Below the pieces are notes generated by a model. The model was given only the letters and a program-made list of their open reading frames with translations. It did no database searches and was not told the origin of the DNA. From assembly GCF_020085105.1 (NCBI RefSeq), contig NC_058055.1:7390822-7454821 (forward strand): 64,000 nt of DNA. Reading direction: 5' to 3'. Shown here piece by piece: positions 48,501 through 59,054 of the stretch (position 1 is its first letter; every line of letters starts with the position of its first letter). A program made the position numbers and the translations under genes. This DNA is from Siniperca chuatsi (lineage: Eukaryota; Chordata; Actinopteri; Centrarchiformes; Sinipercidae).

Positions 48501-49108
48501 TCCTGCAGAGTCTAATAAGGCACCGAATACTTACATGTGTCAGGATGAACTCACCTTGAAAAAGTCAAATTAGCCTGCAGTTTGTAGCAGTTTATTTGTT
48601 CAGATTAATTTAGGATTTGTGCTTACTGATGCAGTCCTTTTGTCTCACTCAGCCTTCCCTCTCCTCTCATTTAGGTTCCATGTTTTCTCAAGCCATGAAG
48701 AAATGGGTCCAAGGCAACTCAGATGAGGTGAGGCCACGAGATGTTAAAATATTCATAAATGATTCAGTGGTCTGAGGCACATAGCAAGGCTCTCAATGGC
48801 ATTTATTCAAATTCACTTCGTGAAGTCTGTCCATGACATATGATATATTAAAGAATATCATTAAAAGTCTGTGGTGAATTAAAGTTATTGTTTGTGCTGT
48901 GACTCTTTCCATCAAGGCCCAGGAGGAGATGGCATGGCAGATTGCCAAGATGATTGTCAACGACGTCGTCCACCAGTCAAACCATGACAGCCCCGGCAAG
49001 GCCACCAAGGTACAAAGCCTCAGTCGGTAGTCTTTCTCCTGTGCGGTGATTTGTGGAATGACTACAGTTCTTCTCTAAGTGTTTTCTTTTGTCTGTCTGC
49101 AGTTATGA
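35333..49108 (+). CDS. akap10: A-kinase anchoring protein 10 (D-AKAP2), 15 exons
   Basis: Exons: 35333-35354, 37631-37678, 38257-38442, 40910-41401, 43977-44075, 44232-44316, 44489-44612, 45032-45168, 46390-46534, 46944-47111, 47327-47436, 48108-48190, 48675-48727, 48917-49009, 49103-49108. They total 1851 nt and encode 616 aa (human 662). The product tethers protein kinase A regulatory subunits, binds Rab4/Rab11 through its RGS regions, and acts at endosomes and mitochondria. Visible parts: MSFFKRK start; AAGPSHVAINAISANMDSF; a first RGS region from about residue 120 (HFMELRGADHLVRFWLEAES), interrupted by a Ser/Pro-rich insert; a second RGS region from about 311 (HFSEFLRSHHFCKYQIEVL); the PKA-binding amphipathic helix EEMAWQIAKMIVNDVVHQ at about 587-604; and the C-terminal PDZ ligand ATKL. 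An in-frame stop precedes the ATG. All introns are GT-AG except intron 12, which starts with GC (48191). The last exon encodes only Leu and the stop, agreeing with human STKL. Confidence 0.97.
35355..37630 (+). other. akap10 intron 1
   Basis: 2.3 kb. The first 300 bases continue the GC-richer promoter region. No exon or clear repeat was recognised; an ORF at 35453-35680 has no recognisable protein. Confidence 0.7.
38497..38790 (+). mobile_element. hAT-like MITE (GGGCTGCAAC family), copy 3
   Basis: TTTAGTCTATAGAATGTCAG, then AAGAAGCTGAAGCCAGAGAA, GAAAAGTGACTGAAACGATT and a run of ATTGATTAATCGACTCATT follow the family order seen at 7033-7320. It is in akap10 intron 3. Confidence 0.65.
38791..40909 (+). 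other. Remainder of akap10 intron 3
   Basis: 2.1 kb of non-coding sequence up to the exon 4 acceptor (TTCCAG at 40904-40909). No exon or identifiable repeat family was seen. Confidence 0.6.
41578..41835 (+). repeat. Dispersed fish repeat in akap10 intron 4
   Basis: GTGTTTACATCCACCTGGTT and TTATGCCCATTTTCAATTTG, followed by ACGTCACTGAAGCACG, look like a common fish DNA-element derivative. Boundaries are approximate. Confidence 0.4.
42486..42552. repeat. (AC)n microsatellite
   Basis: About 33 uninterrupted CA units in akap10 intron 4, the longest pure dinucleotide run in the window. The His/Thr and Cys/Val ORFs across it are artefacts. Confidence 0.97.
43222..43319. repeat. Fragment of a dispersed DNA element
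   Basis: ATATATCGCTCCAGCCCTAG is a familiar terminal sequence of a fish hAT-like element, preceded by CGATATGGTCATC and an AT-rich stretch. Confidence 0.4.
43461..43879. mobile_element. MITE with long terminal inverted repeats and TTAA ends
   Basis: It begins TTAAAGGATAGG and ends CCTATCCTTTAA, a perfect 12-bp terminal inverted repeat. The inverted similarity continues about 130 bp inward: CATATGTACATTGAAGGGGT at the left corresponds to the reverse complement of TTTTCAATGTACATATGGAT at the right. The TTAA at both ends fits a TTAA target duplication of piggyBac type. There is no coding capacity. It lies in akap10 intron 4, 97 bp before exon 5. Confidence 0.8.
48191..48674 (+). other. GC-AG intron 12 of akap10
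   Basis: Exon 12 ends AAATCCAAAG at 48190 and the intron opens GCATGA; the acceptor is CATTTAG at 48668-48674. Phase and protein (KKSK-G-SMFSQAMKKW) require this boundary, and no GT lies nearby. Reading through would add 16 codons and then stop. Confidence 0.85.
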
Positions 49109-49245
49109 CCCCACTGAGGAACCAAAGAACTGTCACTCCCTGCAGACGCTGGCCAAGCCAGTGACAAACTGTACACAGGGTTCACCCTACAATGAACTGC
49201 ATTACTCTGAGAACGAACAAGGCATTTTATCATCTCCCCAACCAC

Positions 49246-49332
49246 TGTGTGTGTGCGCGCGTGTGTGTGTGTGTGTGTGTGTGTGTGTCTGTGTCTGTGT
49301 CTGTGTCTGTGTCTGTGTATGTGTGTGTGTGG
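49246..49332 (+). repeat. (TG)n/(CTGTGT)n repeat in akap10 3' UTR
   Basis: A pure TG run followed by five CTGTGT-type units and another TG run, about 140 nt after the stop codon, so it would be UG-rich in the mRNA. Confidence 0.95.
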
Positions 49333-50479
49333 CTGTGAGCTTGGGTGAGTGATTGTTCACGCATGGGCTAATGGAAAAGTTGAAGTACATCATTGTTCCA
49401 ATCTTCCAACTCCATAACGCTATAAAGGTACACGTGTAGTCGCCAAAGCCAAGTGCTTGCATCAGACTGCAGGAAGTCACTCCTGATGAAGGAAACATTC
49501 AACATGACGCAAGAAGAAAGCCGGCACGAAGGAGCAGCATGTCAGTCAGGACCATCACTGCGTTGCTGTAGCCATACTGTCTGAAAAACGGACCTATGGA
49601 GGACTGAATTGCCCTCACTCCCTCATGACACACCTCCCCACACCTTTTATAACCATTCCTTGTTTTTAGATGAAAGTCTGTCTTAAGGGTCGGGCCACTT
49701 AAGGCGTAAGCAGATGAAAATCAGCATTGTACAGTTTTTGCGTACGCTTCCCTCGGCCTGCCTGGAGTAGTTTTGTCTGCTGTTCACTGAAGTGAGCTGT
49801 CTTACCTTGGCTGTTTTACGTACTGTAGAACATCTGCAAATGTGACAATGAAAACGAAGAAGAGCTGATTTAGTTCTTGGACTGGCTGGCCTCCTATATG
49901 AACCTCCTGGCACCTTTACAGAGCGTAGAAGAAGAAATATTCCCCTAATGAACTTAAGTGCTCCAATTGTGTTGGGAAAACTCCAAACTCCATGTCCTAA
50001 ATGTTCTATATATATATAAATATATATATGTAGATTTCTGGTTTACCCCATATATTAATGTTAGTCCTTTTTTATGGTGATCGCTATGTTTTTTTTTTTT
50101 TTTTTTTAATGCATCACTGAAACAAACATCAGTGATGGCTGGACTGTTCGACTGGAAAGTGTGCTCAGTGAATTAAACCTTTTTTTAAAAATTTGTTTTG
50201 AGCCTTAGCCAAGATGTGGAAAAGAACCAGAAAAGACTCTTGGTACTATGTACCACTAATGTTTTCTGACATGTATGTGTACTTAATCTATAATATATTT
50301 AAATTGTGTTTGATTTAAATATATATATTATGAAATGTTTTTGTCTGTCTTCATTTTTTTCCTTTGACAAACTTTAGCTGAATTGCAGTTTCAGCCCACT
50401 GTAGGCTGTGCTTATTTTGATACAGAAAAATGTCTTATGTTTAAAGGCAGATTGATTTTTAGCATTTTAGCAAAACAGT

Positions 50480-50485
50480 AATAAA
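50480..50485 (+). terminator. Polyadenylation signal, akap10 (candidate)
   Basis: AATAAA about 1.37 kb after the stop codon. Confidence 0.5.
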
Positions 50486-51827
50486 GTTAAAATGTGGGAA
50501 CAGTGCAGCTTTAGGGTGGACTATTATCACCTCTGACCAGTTGGGGGCAATGTTGACTGTGTTGCTATGTTAGGGTAAAACAGAAAAATTGAAGACAGTA
50601 TATTATTTCTGACATAAGAATAAGTATGTCTACTTTCTCCCTTTGTACAGGTCCGGTTAAATCCACTAATTGTAAAGTACAGTTCAACCAAAGGACTTAA
50701 TAGTCACCTTCAGTACAGTATAAAGCATTTCAATTTTGAATATATTTTCAGAGGTGTCAGTGTTGTAGTTACCTCTCGCTGTGTGAAGTATTAATGGCAG
50801 TAGTGCAGTATAATATCCGCTCTGTAGTAGCCTAGCATTGTTCAAAATGATTGGATTTGAATTGTAGTGAATTTGATCCAGTTGTGTGTATTGTAAATAT
50901 AAAGTTAGCCTACTACTAAAGATAATTAGTGTGATAAATATTTCACACACTAATTAGCTGAATAGCAATATGCTATTTCACAGCGTATTGCTACATGCTG
51001 CTTGAAGCGCCACGAGCTCATTGGGGTTTCCAGACCGAGGCTACCTGCACGTGCAGAGGCAACGCCCACCTCAATACAAACAGTCCTGAGCGCTGATTGG
51101 CTGAGATGATACGATAACTGACACAGACCTGTATCTGTGAGACAATAAATACAACAATTATCACTTTTACTGTACATGTCGATGCTCAAAAGTACTTTCC
51201 TAGAACTATTTCATTGAGATTAAAAATAATTTATTGAATAATTTCATAAAGGCTACTGTTTTTATTACACTGGTGTGTCTCACTGTCTTTATGAAAGCCA
51301 TGTCAATGCACGCAACATTGTGCGTTAAAGTAAGGTGCGTTTGGACAAGTACCTGCGGCCAGACGCCTGTTCTGTCAAGTTAAAAGGAGACAATGCGCGA
51401 GACACCGGAAGAGTGGGCTTTTGCCTTCAGAATAAGGCAATTTTGTTAAACAAAGGGGTCTCAACGGATTTCCTGCCACAGGCCTATAACAGAACCATGT
51501 TATCTACTAATGTGCCCGGCCAGACGGCACCTAACTATCGACGTTTACAGTTACATTCCCCAAATTCAACTCATTTCTGTGTTGAAACCACTAAGGTTGT
51601 GTTGTTGTGGGTGTGTGCCAACACACCTGGTTAATGTTTCCATCCACTCTTTCAAAAGCTGAACTTATTGTAACTTGATGATGTTGATAGACTGGAATGT
51701 AAAAAATAGTAATAGGCCTACACCACACTACATTCAGTTTTGATACATGCTTTCCCCCCCTGCTTTTTACGTGACTCACAAGAGACACATAAAAAAAAGA
51801 ATGGTCAGAATTGAAACAGCATGTCCT
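50486..51827. other. Intergenic stretch between akap10 and the LHFPL gene
   Basis: No supported exon. ORFs of up to 99 codons have no recognisable domain. Confidence 0.5.
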
Positions 51828-52050
51828 GACTTTTAGTCCCTAGTATGGGTCAAGCTCCACAAACCATGGATCCTACATTTCCCATAATGCAACCAATATA
51901 ACATAATTTGATGAAAGGTTATTTTGTCAGACTTTAGAAAGCTCTTCCAGAGACATGAAACAACTGTTTTCACGGGCTGATACCTAGGCTACTCCCCATA
52001 GCGAGTAAACTTAAATGTGTGTGTTAAATCGGGGTAATTATAATTATTTA
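51828..52050. repeat. Dispersed fish repeat, copy 2 (ZNF143-like motif)
   Basis: Same family and orientation as 355-680: TAGTCCCTAGTATGGGTCAAG, GGATCCTACATTTCCCATAA, CAACTGTTTTCACGGGCTGA, AGTAAACTTAAATGTGTG. The central inverted-repeat part of copy 1 is missing here. Confidence 0.6.
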
Positions 52051-52099
52051 ATTAGGCTCTGGGATACACAGAGCACTGCCTCAAATCGTGCCGCGCCTC

Positions 52100-52709
52100 T
52101 TCTCTCAGGATTTCACTTTGAAAATCACATCCGGAAGTACTCATTTTAACCCTCGTGAGCTTGACGTTGTCCAGACTCACTCTTTCTGAAACGCAAAGTG
52201 CGGCGCTGTCCATGTTGAGGCAGAGCAAGTGCCTTGAGGGGAGCAGTGGAGACCAGCGGCTCCAGGACGTGTTTGTGTTTGTGGCTCTAAATCACACTGC
52301 TCCTCCACCTGCTTTGGTATGACAACTGCGCATCCAGTTTTGGGCGTGACAAACATCTTGTGTCAGATTTGGGCATTTTTCCAGGCTGAGTGGAGGTGCG
52401 GATGACTTGACTTTGTTGTATCACCATCACTCCTCCTGCTGATGTGTTTTGGACGTTTTCTTAGTGGTTTGTCCGTCCAGACCAGATGTTCTGGACACGG
52501 ACACACACACATAGTCGGGGCTGCCGCTGCGGATGTCCAGTGATTTATTTGCTGATGTAGTGCTGGTCAGGGGGCTGAAGTTGAAGTCTTGCTCTTGAAG
52601 GTGTGAGCTCCAAATGCATTCGCTCCTGGGCCGGGAGAAGAAAGAAGAAGAAGCCGGGTTTGGGATCGAGCTGGGTCTGTCTCCGGGCTTTCTGCCCCAA
52701 GCTGCCACC
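52100..52709 (+). promoter_or_regulatory. Promoter/5' UTR of the LHFPL-family gene
   Basis: GC- and CpG-richer region directly upstream of the start codon (for example CGTGCCGCGCC, AAGTGCGGCGC, GGGGCTGCCGCTGCGGATG). Position and composition only; the transcription start is not known. Confidence 0.45.
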
Positions 52710-52964
52710 ATGTTCAGCTGTGTGGGCTGCTTCTGGGTGCTCCTCTCCTCCGCTCTGGTCGCCGTCTGCAGTTTCAGCTTCATATCTCCTGCCTGGATTG
52801 TTAAGGACCAGCTGAGGAACAGTCACCACCATCACAGCAACAACAAGGACTCCGTGAGCTTCGGCTTGCTGTGGCACTGCTCGGAGTCTCTGGATCACAT
52901 GTACCGATGCTACACCTTCGGGGGACTGGGCAAATTCGCAGAGATCCCCTCCAGCTCCTGGCAG
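52710..52964 (+). CDS. LHFPL-family tetraspan membrane protein, first coding exon (partial)
   Basis: 85 codons from an ATG in a strong context (GCCACCATG) to a donor (TGGCAG, then GTAGTT) in phase 0. A first membrane segment (CFWVLLSSALVAVCSFSFI) is followed by the family pattern SPAWI...VSFGLLWHC...CYTFGGLGKFAEIPSSSWQ, which forms the first extracellular loop before TM2. Other LHFPL proteins have comparable 'PYW', 'SFGtfr.C', 'C..ya.f..IPs..W' signatures. SPAWI and the YTF...IP ending look closest to LHFPL7 (TMEM211), but the subfamily is not certain. A His/Asn-rich stretch (NSHHHHSNNK) enlarges the loop. The codon run upstream from 52614 is open but poorly conserved in style, and the MFSCVGCFW start fits the family length. 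No later exon was found before 64000. Confidence 0.8.
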
Positions 52965-55240
52965 GTAGTTACCCATACACACCCATGTCCGTCACATGTG
53001 GATGGATGAGAGCATGTGGGGCATCAAGTGGGTAGGGCAAGGCATGTGGCATTATAGGATCCAGGAAAGAGTGGATAGCAGGGGAGCAATCTTTTAGGAG
53101 CAGAAATGGATAAATCTGAGCAAATCATCCAGGCTTCAGATCATATTCAAACCTAATTACTGCTCTAAATCAAGAAAATGGCTCTTGATTAGAGACATTT
53201 AGTCAAACAAGTTGATTTTGCATCCATAACAAGTCATTTATCTTTTAAAATTTAACTTAAAATAATAGTTTAAATGATTTGTTCTGTAAATTTCACAATA
53301 TCTACTCATCCATCAGTTATGATTCCATGTATATCCACAGAATCTCATTAGATTTTTCAGATTGTTTGGGAAATACTGGTGGCAGATGACAAAAGCTGCA
53401 GTGACTCTGGCTCAGCTCGGGGTTCACTGACACCTCATGATGAAACTCTGTCGTCGGTCACTTACATGCTTGCACACGCCATATGTGTCACAGTAAACTG
53501 AATGACACAACAAGATCATTACCGTGGCGCTGATGCTCCTCCTGAGTCGGTCTTCACAAAAACACATTTGGGATGATGCTGTGCATTACGGTCAGAAGAA
53601 ATGATTCATTGATCTGGGGGTGTATCATACAGAGCAGCATCTGCAGCACAGCACGCCAGACACACATCAAAGCTGCGAAAGTGGCACTAGGTTGGCAGGC
53701 TGAGGGCTCCCCACGAGCAGGAATTTCAATTTCATCTCTCTTTGTCAAATTGAACCCGCTTTGCGAATGTGCGAGTGGCTGAATAGGACCACACTGCGCA
53801 CCCCCCATGGTGAAACAGCTGTGCAATTATATCCAACAACAAACACACTCACAAATGGAAATGTTTCAGGGTGAACATTTGATCGCATGGTGGTCCGATG
53901 TGGATCTGTTTGTGGGGGCCTTGATTTTAGAAAAAGTTTGGAAATGAGTGCTTTGTTGCTGAGGCTGAGGGAAATACAGTTTGTAAGTTTATTAGAGCAA
54001 AAACAATTGGCCTTGTTAGAAGACTTGTATCTGGGACGCTTACTATTTATGCAAGTTGTGGGATGATTTCATTTGTTACTACAAGCAGGCTGTTTGGACC
54101 CCCCAGACTCCCCCACCTCCCCAAAAAATAAATCTTAAAAAAAACAAAAAAAAACCTGTTACACTATACCAGCCACCTCTGGAGTTATGATTTATGTATG
54201 AAGGGGGAATTAGCATTTGAAAGGGAGATTTTAATAAGTGGCTGCTTGTGTGATTGTAGCGCAAGTATCTGCAAAGAGGGAAGAATGCAGCGCCTGGGGT
54301 TCTGTTCACAGAGCACAGGTGTTGAAACTGCAGAGACAGATAGAAACACAGAGCAGATTGGGATCTCTGTATGTGCGGCCTATAGATCATCTCATTTATT
54401 TATATTCAAACATTATCTACTGCATGTCCTTTACTGACTAACTTAAGTGTGGCACACTGTGTTTAAGGCTCATTGGGCTAAAATCAGTGAGTCAGTTAGT
54501 GAGTCTTCCTTCCAGTTACGAGCTTCTCTTCCAATGAGTTAGTGAGCGTGAGGCTGATGGAGCTGATGGAGCTGATGGAGCTGCTTTCCTGCGCAGAGCT
54601 ACACGTGTTATTATGGCGGTGAACCCGAGCGCACCGCCCTGCTCCCACAGCCATTAATAAAGGTGAAAGGGCCATTAAGTTTTCATCAGAGCCACTTTAT
54701 TACTCCACCACTCCTCACTGATGTGCACATCGTTTCGCTGATGCCTTCCATTTTCAAATTGTCAACAACCTGTACACAGAAACACAAACGTTAACAGTAC
54801 ATACAGCATGTGCTTTGGCAACAGTATGGTACACAGAAATGTCTGTGCTACAGTACACAGACACACACAGACACATGCCTCAGCAGCCATTAGTCCCACT
54901 CTGTGTTTGTGTTAGAAGAAGACTACTACCACTGTAAATTGAGCTCTGTGGTCTCCATCAGAGCGGAAGGGTGTACTCTGCTCACTCTGAAAAGACAAGC
55001 TGAGCCCTGTGGATGCTGTGTGAGTGAACAAGAGGAGGACGAGGACAGGACAGGGGAGGAGGAAGAGGAAGGAGGCTCCCTGAGAGGCTGGCCTACTTGT
55101 TCTGTAGTTACTGTGAGCTTTTCTGTTGTCGCCTCATGTTGTCAAAAGCTTTTGCTTGGACTGTGCTGCCATCCAGTGCTGCTGGCGCTCAGTAGCCCAG
55201 TGCTGCGGGCCATCGGGCTGGCAGGGCCACTGCCTCTATT

Positions 55241-55261
55241 TAGCCACACACACACACGCGC

Positions 55262-55294
<33 letters not shown>
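55241..55294. repeat. (AC)n microsatellite
   Basis: CA run with a GCGCACACG interruption, in the LHFPL intron. Confidence 0.95.
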
Positions 55295-55297
<3 letters not shown>

Positions 55298-57824
55298 CCC
55301 TGTGAGACGTAAAAGAGGGTAGCAAACAAACATGGGCTCATGTCACATGGGAAGGATGGTTGAGAATTTACGTCATCTAACAAAAATAAAGTGTCCAAAA
55401 AGAGAAAAAAAGTGAATTGACAATATAACACTATATCCATTAACTTTGCATTTCATTACCCTGAACAACAGCCTGAGGCATCCTTAGTTGTTTCACTTTT
55501 CAGGCACTTCAGAATCATTAAGTAGAACATATCTGACCTTTCAGTCATGATCATGACCTGGATGTTAACGTGAATGCTATTTACAAGTTGTCTTTACTGT
55601 AACTCGGCATTACCTATGCCTATCTATAAAAGTGTTTTTCCCCAAGAGACTGCAGTTGATCAGTGCACCACAGCCCCACCCAGCACACATTAAGCTTATT
55701 GCAAGCTTAGTGCATAGTGGTTTTCCACATAAATTATTCCTTGTGTTACTTCTGCTTGTTTCTGCTGGGTTGTGTGATTTTCCATCATAGCAGATGTAGA
55801 GTAGTGGTAGTGTGTGAGCATGCTTGTGTACATGAGCACATTAGCGTACATGCAGTACGTGTGTGCAGAAGTCAGTGGAGGTGTGAAAGCGTGTGTGCTG
55901 CGGCGGTGGTTGCCAGGTTGAACGTGTCAGTGGAGGAGGTGTACTGTGAGCTGCTGCTAGGTAAAGTGTGAAGGAGGAGGAGGGCACCTGCCAGAAAACA
56001 TTTTCACCTTAACTTGTTAACAGCTTACGTGCTTCCAGCTGCTTCACAGCACTAAACACTGGAGCTGGATTAGCTTGGCCTCCGTAGTAACCAGCCAACA
56101 GCTCAGACACATACAACCGTGAGTGTGTGTGTGTGTGTACACAGGCGGTGGTGTGTCTGGGTGCTCTTGGATGTGTTTGCCGCCTCTGTGGTGGCATGCG
56201 TGTTCATTCTTCTCACACAGTACATGCCCACTGAATGTCAAAGTCGTCTTGTAGCCTAAATGAGTCGTGGCCGAGCTCCAGGAACGCTGATTGGAAAATG
56301 TCTGAGTTCGTCCTCATCTTTTGTCTGTCTGTGCAGAAAATGGCAGCATGACAAGGCGGAGATTGTGGGCTGTGGAAAAAGGGATGTGACTGGCTTCCAC
56401 TGAAATCCTCTGACACATGAGACAAAACAGTCGGCCCATGTTGTCTTTTCCACATGCCAAAAAGATGAATTATAAACGTTACTGGAGATGTTTTACCATG
56501 CCTAATTGCCAGCTACCTATGAAGAACACTTACTGGTGCATAAACCCTGCTAGATGCTCCAAATGTCATTTCACCACTCAGTGAGCCAGAACTAGTTTTA
56601 AGTAGATAGATAACTCATTTAATGAAAGTCACTTATGATTCCTTTGTCTGGCTGCTACTCAGCTTTTGTATTTGCTCTCCTTCATTAATGTCAATAATAA
56701 AAACAGGAAAAAGGACCCCATATTTTCAGTGTATTGTTTGTGTGTTAGAATGTTATTTTACATAAAAATCTGTTTCAAATCGTCGCAAGTAGTAAAATGA
56801 TTTTAAAGCCTCTTAAATGTCAGGATGTAATCTGTATTTTACACTTAACTGCTTTAGCTAGAGGAATATTAAACAGGCTGTACAGTAAAACTGAGGCCTG
56901 TGGTTGCAGCATATTCACTGCATGTGTTGCACTGTCTGCCGTGTAGCGCAGGTAATGAACCAAAACAGATTGAGGCTTCAGTTCATCAGCAAAATCAAAT
57001 CAAATTATGCAGATACAGGAAGTAAGTTTCAAATACATCAAGTAAGGATAGAGATCGTTTTATTCTATTCTGTTTTAAAGAACAAAATAGTAATCTGACT
57101 TTGTTGACTTTATTGTCATTTCCAATTATTCCAGATTAGGGACTGCAGGAAGATTATTAGGGAGCTCAGAAAAGGGGGAGGGTATTGTAGTATTTCTTTT
57201 GGCTGAATGTAGGGTAGTCTGACTTTTTTGGGGTCTTTTTTTTTCACAGTCTACATTTACTTTCTATTTCAGCCTTCTTTTGCAATATAGTTAGTAGTTA
57301 CATCAAAAAGACATCTTTCTCTTGCGCTGCAGATCATAAAGGTGCACTTTACCATATGTAGAGGACAACAGTTCTGTCTCTGTATCAGGGTTTTATTAAT
57401 GTGTAACTTGGTGCCAGTCATTAGAAGTTCCATAAAGATATTATGGTTTAAATTGGGGTACACGATTAAACATGTTGTATCAATTTCACAGTTATATTAT
57501 TTTTTAAAATTTTATTATCATTATTATTTTGACATATTGTCAAGAGAGGGGTTCGATGAAAACATTAATAACCCAGGGGGGGCATTGTTTTTTTTACCCA
57601 CCAATCCAATAATTTTTGGACATGCCCTTAAAAAAATCTACTTTGAAGTCTCAAGCCTTTCGCAGTCATCCAACAGTATTCAAGTAACTAAATAACATTT
57701 ACTGAGCATATTTTGAAGGAGCTACATTCAATTTCAAACCAAAAACAACACATTTTGTTCACATGTTACTGACAGTTCAATTCAGAGACATTCGTCAACT
57801 CAAAATATGCTCTCCTTTAGTGAC

Positions 57825-58200
57825 AGTTTTAGTGCTGAAACAATCAGTCGATTAAACGATTAATCTATCTACAGAAAATTACTCTGCAGCTATTTTGATA
57901 ACCGACGAATCATTTTGAGTCATTTTTTTAAGAAACAAAGCCATAATTCTCTGCTTCCAGCTTCTCACATGAGAATATTTTCCTGTTTTCTTAGTCTTCT
58001 ATGATAGTCAACTAAATGTCTTTGGGTTTTAGACTGTTGGTCGGACAAAACAAGACATTTGGAGATGTTACCTTGGGCTTTGGGAACTTGTGATGGCCAT
58101 TTTTTGCCATTTTCAGACATTTTATAGACCAAAATGACTAATCGCTTAAACGATAAGAAATATTTTTTAAAGATGAATCAATTAATCAATTAATATCATA
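57825..58200 (+). mobile_element. hAT-like MITE (GGGCTGCAAC family), copy 4
   Basis: CAGTCGATTAAACGATTAATC, GCTTCCAGCTTCTCACATGAG, CATTTTATAGACC and the final AATCAATTAATCAATTAAT carry the family words. It has diverged from the other copies. Confidence 0.55.
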
Positions 58201-59016
58201 ATTTTAAATGTTTCTGACTTAAATAGACAGCACTTACATGAGTTAAGTTGTTGTGGAAATGTCATGTGATAACAGCTGACAAGAGTGAATGCGCTGTTAT
58301 TAAATCTTTCTCTTTACCAGATATGACATGTGCCCTCTCAAGCAGAACATGATGGTATGCACTTGGCGGACAGCAGGTTCAGGGGGAGATTCACCAGTTT
58401 GTGTGCTGCCTAATAACAGAATGATGTGCAAGGTCTGGCCTTTATCTCTCTGAACAACGTGAGGGAGAAATGAAGGGTCTTTACTCTGAGCTGGCCGCGG
58501 GGGCCAGAAGGTCCGGTGACACACACGCAGACACACACATATTCCCAAGGGAGTCAATGTATCCCCTGCCACTTACTGACAAATACACCGGCTCAACAGA
58601 CTAGCAGAGGGCTGTGAAATCTCCATTGAACAGAAAGCCGTCATTTTGTCCTTGATGCAGACTCGAGTTGCTCCTTAGATTTACTGTAGCAGTAAAGCTT
58701 CCCTCTCCCCTCTCTGCCTGTTATAGCCTCTCTCCTTTAATGCTAATGGGGAACCTCTGTGGTGAAAGCCATTTGTGTGGAAGTGTGTCTGCCTGTTATA
58801 AATGATGTTATGGGGTCTAATGCACATGTTGTAGTCCTGCCTCCCCTGTGGGGAGTCCACTGCCCAGTTTGCATGAGAGACAAAAGGCAGACTTGTCCGG
58901 CTGCTTTTTCCTGCCGACCTCATTCTGTTTAGAGCTTCATGTACAGTGCTTTCCACAGAGGCACTTTCACCACACACGCAAGTATGATTAGACAACTCGG
59001 AGCGATGTGACGTACC

Positions 59017-59020
<4 letters not shown>

Positions 59021-59053
<33 letters not shown>
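59021..59053. repeat. (AC)n microsatellite
   Basis: About 16 CA units in the LHFPL intron. Confidence 0.95.

Positions 59054-59054
<1 letters not shown>

Larger units (their letters stand above)
49109..50485 (+). other. 3' UTR of akap10
   Basis: Runs from the stop codon to a canonical AATAAA at 50480-50485. It contains a long TG/CTGTGT repeat, an (AT)n stretch at 50008-50028 and U-rich runs near 50090. An ATTAAA at about 50172 could give a shorter 3' end. Confidence 0.55.

Noticed and set aside
51335-51634. 99-codon plus ORF between akap10 and the LHFPL gene
   Set aside because: No recognisable protein, no promoter or splice signals, low-complexity-free but unsupported.
52614-52709. Upstream extension of the LHFPL reading frame (start at 52614)
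   Set aside because: Adds a Glu/Lys-rich segment not seen in the family; the ATG at 52710 has a strong context and gives the usual N-terminus.
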